Source: Micromussa lordhowensis (Eukaryota > Cnidaria > Anthozoa > Scleractinia > Lobophylliidae). Taken from it: a stretch of DNA of 64,000 nt. Below the pieces are notes generated by a model. The model made no database searches. It had not been told where the DNA came from and saw only the letters and a list, made by a program, of their open reading frames with translations. The stretch is taken from the NCBI GenBank assembly GCA_964020085.1, contig CAXHUQ010000601.1, positions 459,001-523,000 of the forward strand, read 5' to 3'. This document shows, in pieces, positions 24,501-36,126 of the stretch. The position numbers were made by a program, and so were the translations under genes. Position 1 is the first letter of the stretch. Each line of letters opens with the position of its first letter.

Positions 24501-25081
24501 CTCCTGCAAAAAGAAGGCCACAAAAAACACCCTGGCGCAAATGCAATCATGTTCTAACTAAAATTTCCTTCAAGTGCCAACCTAGCACAACATTTTGCTG
24601 CAAACCGCGCCTCTTAAAGTGCCCGTGGAGCCGAGCTATGTCAAATTTGCCAAGGGGACCCCCAGCGCGCGTTTTCTGAAATTCTGCAAAGTTGGGACCA
24701 GGGCAAACTCCTGCAAAAAGAAGGCCAAAAAAAAACCCTGGCGCGAATGCCCTCATGATCTAACTAAGATTTCCTTCAAGTGCCAACCTAGCACAACATT
24801 TTGCTGCAAAGCGCGCCTCTTAAAGTGCCCGTGGAGCCGAGCTATGTCAAATTTGCCAAGGGGACCCCCAGCGCGCGTTTTCTGAAATTCTGCAAAGTTG
24901 GGACCAGGGCAAACCCCTGCAAAAAGAAGGCCAGAAAAAACACCCTGGCGCGAATGCCATCATGTGCTAACTAGGATTTTTTTCAAGTGCCAACCTAGCA
25001 CAACATTTTGCTGCAAACCGCGCCTCTTAAAGTGCCCGTGGAGCCGAGCTATGTCAAATTTGCCAAGGGGACCCCCAGCGC

Positions 25082-25183
25082 GATTTCCTTCAAGTGCCAA
25101 CCTAGCACAACATTTTGCTGTAAACCGCGCCTCTTAAAGTGCCAATTTGTCAAGGGCAAATTTGCCAAGGGGACCCCCAGCGC
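25082..25183. repeat. Rearranged ~102-bp mini-monomer, copy 2
   Basis: Same double rearrangement as the unit near 21,466, carried by the second copy of the 3,616-bp higher-order repeat. It shares the ctgtaaaccgcg and aatttgtcaagggc marks. Confidence 0.85.
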
Positions 25184-27252
25184 GCGTTTTCTAAAATTCT
25201 GCAAAGTTGGGACCAAGGCAAACTCTTGCAAAAAGAAGGCCAGAAAAAACACCCTGGCGCGAATGCCATCATGTTCTAACTAAAATTTCCTTCAAGTGCC
25301 AACCTAGCACAACATTTTGCTGCAAACCGCGCCTCTTAAAGTGCCCGTGGAGCCGAGCTATGTCAAATTTGCCAAGGGGACCCCCAGCGCGCGTTTTCTG
25401 AAATTCTGCAAAGTTGGGACCAGGGCAAACTCCTGCAAAAAAAAGGCCAAAAAAAACACCCTGGCGCGAATGCCATCATGTTCTAACTAAAATTTCCTTT
25501 AAGTGCCAACCTAGCACAACATTTTGCTGCAAACCGCGCCTCTTAAAGTGCCCGTGGAGCCGAGGTATGTCAAATTTGCCAAGGGGACCCCCAGCGCGCG
25601 TTTTCTGAAATTCTGCAAAGTTAAGACCAGGGCAAACTCCTGCAAAAAGAAGGCCAGAAAAAACACCCTGGCGCAAATGCCATCATGTTCTAACTAAAAT
25701 TTCCTTCAAGTACCAACCTAGCACAACATTTTGCTGCAAACCGCGCATCTTAAAGTGCCCGTGGAGCCGAGCTATGTCAAATTTGCCAAGGGGACCCCCA
25801 GCGCGCGTTTTCTGAAATTCTGCAAAGTTGGGACCAGGGGAAACTCCTGCAAAAAGAAGGCCAGAAAAAACACCCTGGCGCGAATGCCATCATGTGCTAA
25901 CTAGAATTTTCTTCAAGTGCCAACCTAGCACAACATTTTGCTGCAAACCGCGCCTCTTAAAGTGCCCGTGGAGCCGAGCTATGTCAAATTTGCCAAGGGG
26001 ACCCCCAGCGCGCGTTTTCTGAAATTCTGCAAAATTGGGACCAGGGCAAACTCCTGCAAAAAGAAGGCCAGAAAAAACACCCTGGCGCGAACGCCATCAT
26101 GTCCTAACTAGGATTTCCTTCAAGTGCCAATCTAGCACAACATTTTGCTGCAAACCGCGCCTCTTAAAGTGCCCGTGGAGCCGAGCTATGTCAAATTTGC
26201 CAAGGGGACCCCCAGCGCGCGTTTTCTGAAATTCTGCAAAGTTGGGACCAGGGCAAACTCCTGCAAAAAGAAGGCGAGAAAAAAAACCCTGGCGCGAATG
26301 CCATCATGATCTAACTAGAATTTCCTTCAAGTGCCAACCTAGCACAAGATTTTGCTGCAAACCGCGCCTCTTAAAGTGCCCGTGGAGCGGAGCTATGTCA
26401 AATTTGCCAAGGGGACCCCCAGCGCGCGTTTTCTGAAATTCTGCAAAGTTGGGACCAGGGCAAACTCCTGCAAAAAGAAGGCCAAAAAAAACACCCTGGC
26501 GCGAATGCCATCATGTTCTAACAAAAATTTTCTTTAAGTGCCAACCTAGCACAACATTTTGCTGCAAACCGCGCCTCTTAAAGTGCCCGTGGAGCCGAGC
26601 TATGTCAAATTTGCCAAGGGGACCCCCAGCGCGCGTTTTCTGAAATTCTGCAAAGTTGGGACCAGGGCAAACTCGTGCAAAAAGAAGGCCAGAAAAAACA
26701 CCCTGGCGCAAATGCAATCATGTTCTAACTAAAATTTCCTTCAAGTGCAAACCTAGCACAACATTTTGCTGCAAACCGCGCCTCTTAAAGTGCCCGTGGA
26801 GCCGAGCTATGTCAAATTTGCCAAGGGGACCCCCAGCGCGCGTTTTCTGAAATTCTGCAAAGTTGGGACCAGGGCAAACTCCTGCAAAAAGAAGGCCAAA
26901 AAAAAACCCTGGCGCGAATGCCCTCATGATCTAACTAGGATTTCCTTCAAGTGCCAACCTAGCACAACATTTTGCTGCAAAGCGCGCCTCTTAAAGTGCC
27001 CGTGGAGCCGAGCTATGTCAAATTTGCCAAGGGGACCCCCAGCGCGCGTTTTCTGAAATTCTGCAAAGTTGGGACCAGGGCAAACCCCTGCAAAAAGAAG
27101 GCCAGAAAAAACACCCTGGCGCGAATGCCATCATGTGCTAACTAAGATTTCCTTCAAGTGCCAACCTAGCACAACATTTTGCTGCAAACCGCGCCTCTTA
27201 AAGTGCCCGTGGAGCCGAGCTATGTCAAATTTGCCAAGGGGACCCCCAGCGC

Positions 27253-27354
27253 GATTTCCTTCAAGTGCCAACCTAGCACAACATTTTGCTGTAAACCGCG
27301 CCTCTTAAAGTGCCAATTCTTCAAGGGCAAATTTGCCAAGGGGACCCCCAGCGC
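27253..27354. repeat. Rearranged ~102-bp mini-monomer, copy 3
   Basis: Same structure as the other two mini-monomers, but with aattcttcaagggc in place of aatttgtcaagggc, so it is slightly diverged. It lies in the partial third copy of the higher-order block. Confidence 0.83.
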
Positions 27355-28079
27355 GCGTTTTCTGAAATTCTGCAAAGTTGGGACCAGGGCAAACTCCTGC
27401 AAAAAGAAGGCCAGAAAAAACACCCTGGCGCGACTGCCATCATGTTCTAACTAGGATTTCCTTCAAGTGCCAACCTAGCACAACATTTTGCTGCAAAGCG
27501 CGCCTCTTAAAGTGCCCGTGAAGCCGAGCTATGTCAAATTTGCCAAGGGGACCCCCAGCGCGCGTTTTCTGAAATTCTGCAAAGTTGGGACCAGAACAAA
27601 CTCCTGCAAAAAGAAGGCCAGAAAAAACACCCTGGCGCGAATGCCATCATGTTCTAACTAGAATTTCCTTCAAGTGCCAACCTAGCACAACATTTTGCTG
27701 CAAACCGCGCCTCTTAAAGTGCCCGTGGAGCCGAGCTATGTCAAATTTGCCAAGGGGACCCCCAGCGCGCGTTTTCTGAAATTCTGCAAAGTTGGGACCA
27801 GGGCAAACTCTTGCAAAAAGAAGGCCAAAAAAAACACCCTGGCGCAACTGCCATCATGTGCTAACTAAAATTTCCTTCAAGTGCCAACTTAGCACCACAT
27901 TTTGCTGCAAACCGCGCCTCTTAAAGTGCCCGTGGAGCCGAGCTATGTCAAATTTGCCAAGGGGACCCCCAGCGCGCGTTTTCTGAAATTCTGCAAAGTT
28001 GGGACCAGGGAAAACTGCTGCAAAAAGAAGGCCAGAAAAAACACCCTGGCGCGAATGCCATCATGATCTAACTAGAATT

Positions 28080-28201
28080 TCCTTCAAGTGCCAACCTAGC
28101 ACAACATTTTGCTGTAAACCGCGACTCTTAAAGTGCCAATTTGTCAAGGGCAAATTTGCCAAGGGGACCCCCAGCGCGCGTTTTCTGAAATTCTGCAAAG
28201 T
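28080..28201. repeat. Probable intermediate of the mini-monomer
   Basis: This monomer has ctgtaaaccgcg and aaagtgccaatttgtcaagg but keeps the upstream part that the three mini-monomers lack; spacing is about 202 bp. It therefore shows only one of the two rearrangements and probably resembles the precursor. Confidence 0.75.
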
Positions 28202-29346
28202 TGGGACCAGGGCAAACTCCTGCAAAAAGAAGGCCAGAAAAGACACCCTGGCGCGAATGCCATCATGTTTTAACTAACATTTCCTTCAAGTTCCAACCAA
28301 GCACAACATTTTGCTGCAAACCGCGCCTCTTAAAGTGCTTGTGGAGCCGAGCTATGTCAAATTTGCCAAGGGGACCCCCAGCGCGCGTTTTCTGAAATTC
28401 TGCAAAGTTGGGACCAGGGCAAACTCCTGCAAAAAGAAGGCCAGAAAAAACACCCTGGCGCAATTGTCATCATGCTCTAACTAAAATTTCCTTCAAGTGC
28501 CAACTTAGCACAACATTTTGCTGCAAAGCGCGCCTCTTAAAGTGCCCGTGGAGCCGAGCTATGTCAAATTTCCCAAGGGGATCTCCAGCACGCGTTTTCT
28601 GAAATTCTGCAAAGTTGGGACCAGGGCAAACTTCTGCAAAAAGAAGGCCAAAAAAACACCCTGGCGCGAATGCCATCATCTTCTAACTTAAATTTCCTTC
28701 AAGTGTCAACCTAGCACAACATTTTGCTGCAAACCGCGCCTCTTAAAGTGCCCGTGGAGCCGAACTATGTCAAATTTGCCAAGGGGACCCCCAGCGCGCG
28801 TATTATAAAATTCTGCAAAGTTGGGACCAGGGCAAACTCCTGCAAAAAGAAGGCCAAAAGAAAAACACCCTGGCGCGAATGCCATCATGTTCTAACTAAA
28901 ATTTCCTTCAAGTGCCAATCTAGCACAACATTTTGCTGCAAACCGCGCCTCTTAAAGTGCCCGTGGAGCCGAGCTATGTCAAATTTGCCAAGGGGACCCC
29001 CAGCGCGCGTTTTCTGAAATTCTGAAAAGTTGGGACCAGGGCAAACTCCTGCAAAAAGAAGGCCAGAAAAAACACCCTGGCGCGAATGCCATCATGTTCT
29101 AACTAAAATTTCCTTCAGGTGCCAACCTAGCACAACATTTTGCTGCAAACCGCGCCTCTTAAAGTGCCCGTGGAGCCGAGCTATGTCAAATTTGCCAAGG
29201 GGACCCCCAGCGCGCGTTTTCTGAAATTCTGCAAAGTTGGGACCAGGGCAAACTCCTGCAAAAAGAAGGCCAGAAAAAACACCCTGGCGCGAATGCCATC
29301 ATGTACTAACTAAAATTTCCTTCAAGTACCAACCTAGCACAACATT

Positions 29347-30985
29347 TTGCTGCAAACCGCGCCTCTTAAAGTGCCCGTGGAGCCGAGCTATGTCAAATTT
29401 GCCAAGGGGACCCCCAGCGCGCGTTTTCTGAAATTCTGCAAAGTTGGGACCAGGGCAAACTCTTGCAAAAAGAAGGCCAGAAAAAACACCCTGGCGCGAA
29501 TGCCATCATGTTCTAACAAACATTTCCTTCAAGTGCCAACCGAGCACAACATTTTGCTGCAAACCGCGCTTCTTAAAGTGCCCGTGGAGCCGAGCTATGT
29601 CAAATTTGCCAAGGAGACCCCCAGCGCGCGTTTTCTGAAATTCTGCAAAGTTGGGACCAGGGCAAACTCCTGCAAAAAGAAGGCCAGAAAAAAAAACCTG
29701 GCGCGAATGCCATCATGTTCTAACTAAAATTTCCTTCAAGTGCTAACCTAGCACAACATTTTGCTGCAAACCGCGCCTCTTAAAGTGCCCGTGGAGCCGA
29801 GGTATGTCAAATTTGCCAAGGGGACCCCCAGCGCGCGTTTTCTGAAATTCTGCAAAGTTGGGACCAGGGCAAACTCCTGCAAAAAGAAGGCCAGAAAAAA
29901 CACCCTGGCGCGAATGCCATCATGTTCTAACAAAGATTTCCTTCAAGTGCCAACCTAGCACAACATTTTGCTGCAAACCGCGCTTCTTAAAGTGCCCGTG
30001 GAGCCGAGCTATGTCAAATTTTCCAAGGAGACCCCCAGCGCGCGTTTTCTGAAATTCTGCAAAGTTGGGACCAGGGCAAACTCCTGCAAAAAGAAGGCCA
30101 GAAAAAAAAACCTGGCGCGAATGACATCATGTTCTAACTAATATTTCCTTCAAGTGCTAACCTAGCACAACATTTTGCTGCAAACCGCGCCTCTTAAAGT
30201 GCCCGTGGAGCCGAGGTATGTCAAATTTGCCAAGGGGACCCCCAGCGCGCGTTTTCTGAAATTCTGCAAAGTTGGGACCAGGGCAAACTCCTGCAAAAAG
30301 AAGGCCAGAAAAAACACCCTGACGCGAATGCTATCATGTTCTAACTACAATTTCCTTCAAGTGCCAACCCAGCACAACATTTTGCTGGAAACCGCGCCTC
30401 TTAAAGTGCCCGTGGAGCCGAGCTATGTTAAATATGCCAAGGGGACCCCCAGCGCGCGTTTTCTGAAATTCTGCAAAGTTGAAACCAGGGCAAACTCCTG
30501 CAAGAAGAAGGCCAGAAAAAAAAACCTGGCGCGAATAACATCATGTTCTAACTAAAATTTCCTTCAAGTGCTAACCTAGCACAACATTTTGCTGCAAACC
30601 GCGCCTCTTAAAGTGCCCGTGGAGCCGAGGTATGTCAAATTTGCCAAGGGGACCCCCAGCGCGCGTTTTCTGAAATTCTGCAAAGTTGGGACCAGGGCAA
30701 ACTCCTGCAAAAAGAAGGCCAGAAAAAACACCCTGACGCGAATGCTATCATGTTCTAACTACAATTTCCTTCAAGTGCCAACCTAGCACAACATTTTTCT
30801 GGAAACCGCGCCTCTTAAAGTGCCCGTGGAGCCGAGCTATGTCAAATATGCCAAGGGGACCCCCAGCGCGCGTTTTCTGAAATTCTGCAAAGTTGAAACC
30901 AGGGCAAACTCCTGCAAAAAGAAGGCCAGAGAAAACACCCTGGCGCGAATGCCATCATGTACTAAGTAAAATTTCCTTCAAGTGC
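29347..30985. repeat. 414-bp dimer higher-order repeat, type B right edge
   Basis: Equivalent points at 29,347, 29,761, 30,175 and 30,589 are 414 bp apart (2 x 207). Alternating monomers differ in recurring marks: gccgaggtatgtc with gctaacctagc in one, and accgcgcttctt or gctggaaacc with aaaaaaaacctggcg in the other. The dimer ends at the B-to-A switch. Confidence 0.85.
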
Positions 30986-31155
30986 CAACATAGCACAACA
31001 TTTTGCAGCAAACCGCGGCTCCCAAAGTGCCCGTAAAGCCGAGCTATGGCAAATTTGGCAAGGACACTCTCAGCCCGCATTTTCTGAAATTCTGCAAAGT
31101 TGCGACCAGGGGAAAGTCCTGCAGAGAGAAGGCCAGAAAAAACACCCTGGCGCAA

Positions 31156-34100
31156 ATGCCATTATCTCCTAATTAAAATGCACTTAAAGTGCCAGCATAG
31201 CACAACATTTTGCAGCAAACCGCGGCTCCCAAAGTGCCCGTAAAGCCGAGCTATGGCAAATTTAGCAAGGACACCCTCAGCGGGCATTTTCTAAAATTGT
31301 GCAAAGTTGCGACCAGGAGAAACATCTGCATTTAAAAGGCCAGAAAAAACAACCTGGCGGAAACGACATCATCTCCTAATTCAAATGCTCTTAAAGTGCC
31401 AACATAGCACAACATTTTGCAGCAAACCGCGGCTCCCTAAGTGCCCGTAAAGCCCAGCTATGTCAAATTTGGCAAGGACACCCTCAGCGCGCATTTTCTG
31501 AAATTCTGCAAAGTTGCGACCAGGGAAAAAACCTGCAGAAAGAAGGCCAGAAAAAACACCCTGGCGCAAATGCATTTATCTCGTAGATAAAATCCACTTC
31601 AGGTGCCAACATAGCACAACATTTTGCAGGAAACCGCGGCTCCCAAAGTGCCCGTAAAGCCCAGCTATGTCAAATTTGGCAAGGACACCCTCAGCGCGCA
31701 TTTTCTGAAATTCTGCAAAGTTGCGACCAGGGAAAAAACCTGCAGAAAGAAGGCCAGAAAAAACAACCTGGCGCAAATGCCATTATTTCTTAATTAGAAT
31801 GCTCTTAAAGTGCCAACATAGCACAACCTTTTGCAGCAATTCGCGGCTCTCAAAGTGCCCGTAACGCCGAGCTATGGCAAAATTGGCAAGGACACCCTCA
31901 GCGCGCATTTTCTGAAATTCTGCAAAGTTGTGACCAGGGAAAAAACCTGCAGAAAGAAGGCCAGAAAAAACACCATCGCGCAAATGCCATTATCTCCTAA
32001 TTAAGATGCACTTAAAGTGCCAACATAGCACAACATTTTGCAGCAAACTGCGGCTCCCAAAGTGCCCGTAAAGCCGAGCTATGGCAAATTTGGCAAGGAC
32101 ACCCTCACCGCAAATTTTCTGAAATTCTGCAAAGTTGCGACCAGGGGAAAGTCCTGCAGAAAGAGGCCAGAAAAAACACCCTGGCGCAAATGCCATCATC
32201 TCCTAATTAAAATGCACTTCAAGTGCCAACATAGCACAACATTTTGCAGCAAACCGCGGCTTCCTAAGTGGCCGTAAAGCCGAGCTATGGCAAATTTGGC
32301 AAGGACACCCTCAGCGCGCATTTTCTGAAATTCTGCAAAGTTGTGACCAGGGGAAAAACCTGCAGAAAGAAGGCCAGAAAAAACACCATGGCGCAAATGC
32401 CATTATCTCCTAATTAAGATGCACTTAAAGTGCCAACATAGCACAACATTTTGCAGCAAACTGCGGCTCCCAAAGTGCCCGTAAAGCCGAGCTATGGCAA
32501 ATTTGGCAAGGACACCCTCACCGCAAATTTTCTGAAATTCTGCAAAGTTGCGACCAGGGGAAAGTCCTGCAGAAAGAGGCCAGAAAAAACACCCTGGCGC
32601 AAATGCCATCATCTCCTAATTAAAAAGCACTTCAAGTGCCAACATAGCACAACATTTTGCAGCAAACCGCGGCTTCCTAAGTGGCCGTAAAGCCGAGCTA
32701 TGGCAAATTTGGCAAGGACACCCTCAGCGCGCATTTTCTGAAATTCTGCAAAGTTGCGACCAGGGGAAAAACCTGCAGAAAGAAGGCCAGTAAAAATACC
32801 CTGGCGCAAATGCCATTATCTCGTAATTAAAATGCACTTAAAGTGCCAACATAGCACAACATTTTGCAGCAAACCGCGGCTCCCAAAGTGCCCGTAAAGC
32901 TGAGCTATGGCAAATTTGGCAAGGACACCCTCAGCGCGCATTTTCTGAAATTCTGCAAAGTTGCGACCAGGGGAAAAACCTGCAGAAAGAAGGCCATAAA
33001 AAAAACCCTGGCGCAAATGCCATTATCTCATAATTAAAATGCACTTTAAGTGCCAACATAACACAATATTTTGCGGCAAACCGCGGTTCCCTAAGTGCCC
33101 GTAAAGCCGAGCTATGGCAAATTTGGCAAGGACACCCTCAGCGCGCATTTTCTGAAATTCTGCAAAGTTGCGACCAGGGGAAAAACCTGCAGAAAGAAGG
33201 CCAAAAAATACACCCTGGCGCAAACGCCATCATCTCGTAATTAAAATGCACTTCAAGTGCCAACATAGTACAACATTTTGCAGCAAACTGCGGCTCCCTA
33301 AGTGCCCGTAAAGCCCAGCTATGTCAAATTTGGCAAGGAAACCCTCAGCGCGAATTTTCTTGAATTCTGCAAAGTTGCGACCAGGGGAAAAACCTGCAGA
33401 AAGAAGGCCAGAAAAAACCCCCTGGCGCAAATGCCACTATCTCCTAATTACAATGTACTTAAAGTGCAAACATAGCACAATATTTTGCAGCAAACCACGG
33501 CTCCCTAAGTGCCCGTAAAGCCGAGCTATAGAAAATTTGACAAGGACACCCTCAGCGCGCATTTTCTGAAATTCTGCAAAGTTGCGACCAGGGGAAAAAC
33601 CTGCATTTAAAAGGCGAGAAAAAACAGCCTCGCGCAAATGCCATTATCTCCTAATTAGAATGCACTTGAAGTGCCAACATAGCACAACATTTTGCAGCAA
33701 ACCGCGGCTCCCAAAATGCCCGTAAAGCCGAGCTATGGCAAATTTGGCAAGGACACTCTCAGCGCGCATTTTCTGAAATTCTGCAAAGTTGCGACCAGGG
33801 GAAAGTCCTGCAGAAAGAAGGCCAGAAAAAACACCCTGGCGCATATGCCATTATCTCCTAATTAAAATGCACTTAAAGTGCCAGCATAGCACAACATTTT
33901 GCAGCAAACCGCGGCTCCCAAAGTGCCCGTAAAGCCGAGCTATGGCAAATTTAGCAAGGACACCCTCAGCGGGCATTTTCTAAAATTGTGCAAAGTTGCG
34001 ACCAGGAGAAACACCTGCATTTAAAAGGCCAGAAAAAACAACCTGGCGGAAACGACATCATCTCCCAATTCAAATGCTCTTAAAGTGCCAACATAGCACA

Positions 34101-36126
34101 ACATTTTGCAGCAAACCGCGGCTCCCTAAGTGCCCGTAAAGCCCAGCTATGTCAAATTTGGCAAGGACACCCTCAGCGCGCATTTTCTGAAATTCTGCAA
34201 AGTTGCGACCAGGGAAAAAACCTGCAGAAAGAAGGCCAGAAAAAACACCCTGGCGCAAATGCCATTATCTCGTAGATAAAATCCACTTCAGGTGCCAACA
34301 TAGCACAACATTTTGCAGGAAACCGCGGCTCCCAAAGTGCCCGTAAAGCCCAGCTATGTCAAATTTGGCAAGGACACCCTCAGCGCGCATTTTCTGAAAT
34401 TCTGCAAAGTTGCGACCAGGGAAAAAACCTGCAGAAAGAAGGCCAGAAAAAACAACCTGGCGCAAATGCCATTATTTCTTAATTAGAATGCTCTTAAAGT
34501 GCCAACATAGCACAACCTTTTGCAGCAATTCGCGGCTCTCAAAGTGCCCGTAACGCCGAGCTATGGCAAAATTGGCAAGGACACCCTCAGCGCGCATTTT
34601 CTGAAATTCTGCAAAGTTGTGACCAGGGAAAAAACCTGCAGAAAGAAGGCCAGAAAAAACACCATCGCGCAAATGCCATTCTCTCGTAATTAAGATGCAC
34701 TTAAAGTGCCAACATAGCACAACATTTTGCAGCAAACTGCGGCTCCCAAAGTGCCCGTAAAGCCGAGCTATGGCAAATTTGGCAAGGACACCCTCACCGC
34801 AAATTTTCTGAAATTCTGCAAAGTTGCGACCAGGGGAAAGTCCTGCAGAAAGAGGCCAGAAAAAACACCCTGGCGCAAATGCCATCATCTCCTAATTAAA
34901 ATGCACTTCAAGTGCCAACATAGCACAACATTTTGCAGCAAACCGCGGCTTCCTAAGTGGCCGTAAAGCCGAGCTATGGCAAATTTGGCAAGGACACCCT
35001 CAGCGCGCATTTTCTGAAATTCTGCAAAGTTGTGACCAGGGGAAAAACCTGCAGAAAGAAGGCCAGAAAAAACACCATGGCGCAAATGCCATTATCTCCT
35101 AATTAAGATGCACTTAAAGTGCCAACATAGCACAACATTTTGCAGCAAACTGCGGCTCCCAAAGTGCCCGTAAAGCCGAGCTATGGCAAATTTGGCAAGG
35201 ACACCCTCACCGCAAATTTTCTGAAATTCTGCAAAGTTGCGACCAGGGGAAAGTCCTGCAGAAAGAGGCCAGAAAAAACACCCTGGCGCAAATGCCATCA
35301 TCTCCTAATTAAAAAGCACTTCAAGTGCCAACATAGCACAACATTTTGCAGCAAACCGCGGCTTCCTAAGTGGCCGTAAAGCCGAGCTATGGCAAATTTG
35401 GCAAGGACACCCTCAGCGCGCATTTTCTGAAATTCTGCAAAGTTGCGACCAGGGGAAAAACCTGCAGAAAGAAGGCCAGTAAAAATACCCTGGCGCAAAT
35501 GCCATTATCTCGTAATTAAAATGCACTTAAAGTGCCAACATAGCACAACATTTTGCAGCAAACCGCGGCTCCCAAAGTGCCCGTAAAGCTGAGCTATGGC
35601 AAATTTGGCAAGGACACCCTCAGCGCGCATTTTCTGAAATTCTGCAAAGTTGCGACCAGGGGAAAAACCTGCAGAAAGAAGGCCATAAAAAAAACCCTGG
35701 CGCAAATGCCATTATCTCATAATTAAAATGCACTTTAAGTGCCAACATAACACAATATTTTGCGGCAAACCGCGGTTCCCTAAGTGCCCGTAAAGCCGAG
35801 CTATGGCAAATTTGGCAAGGACACCCTCAGCGCGCATTTTCTGAAATTCTGCAAAGTTGCGACCAGGGGAAAAACCTGCAGAAAGAAGGCCAAAAAATAC
35901 ACCCTGGCGCAAACGCCATCATCTCGTAATTAAAATGCACTTCAAGTGCCAACATAGTACAACATTTTGCAGCAAACTGCGGCTCCCTAAGTGCCCGTAA
36001 AGCCCAGCTATGTCAAATTTGGCAAGGAAACCCTCAGCGCGAATTTTCTTGAATTCTGCAAAGTTGCGACCAGGGGAAAAACCTGCAGAAAGAAGGCCAG
36101 AAAAAACCCCCTGGCGCAAATGCCAC
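31156..36126. repeat. 2,689-bp thirteen-monomer higher-order repeat, two copies
   Basis: Points 32,196/34,885, 32,403/35,092, 33,023/35,712 and 33,230/35,919 share an offset of 2,689 bp (13 x 207 minus two). The deficit comes from two 206-bp monomers with gaaagaggcc. The whole pair is carried again in the second large block at 38,811-43,781. Confidence 0.9.

Larger units (their letters stand above)
20869..26448. repeat. 3,616-bp higher-order repeat, type B
   Basis: Equivalent points at 20,869/24,485, 21,282/24,898, 21,591/25,207, 21,798/25,414 and 22,212/25,828 are all 3,616 bp apart. The first copy contains an extra internal 621-bp tandem duplication (22,212/22,833 and 22,419/23,040), so later points match at an offset of 2,995 (23,247/26,242). 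A partial third copy lies at about 26,449-27,454. Marker monomers include gtgctaactagg with a T-run, gccgaggtatg, and aagattttgctg with gagcggagc. Confidence 0.88.
8326..30985. repeat. Type B satellite array, main block
   Basis: About 113 head-to-tail monomers of type B are present. Against type A they carry ccgcgcctcttaaag, gtggagccgagctatgt, caaatttgccaagggg, gttgggaccagggc, ctgcaaaaagaagg, gcgcgaatgcc, atgttctaacta, atttccttcaag and aacctagc. By hand alignment about 27 of 207 positions differ between the two types. The type A PstI-like ctgcag and SacII-like ccgcgg words are absent from the B consensus. Orientation and phase match the flanking A arrays. B is more homogeneous than A and more strongly organised into higher-order units. 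Confidence 0.97.

Noticed and set aside
28799..28812. TATA-like tattataaaattc
   Set aside because: It is a single monomer with point changes from gttttctgaaattc. There is no start site, coding frame or conservation nearby.
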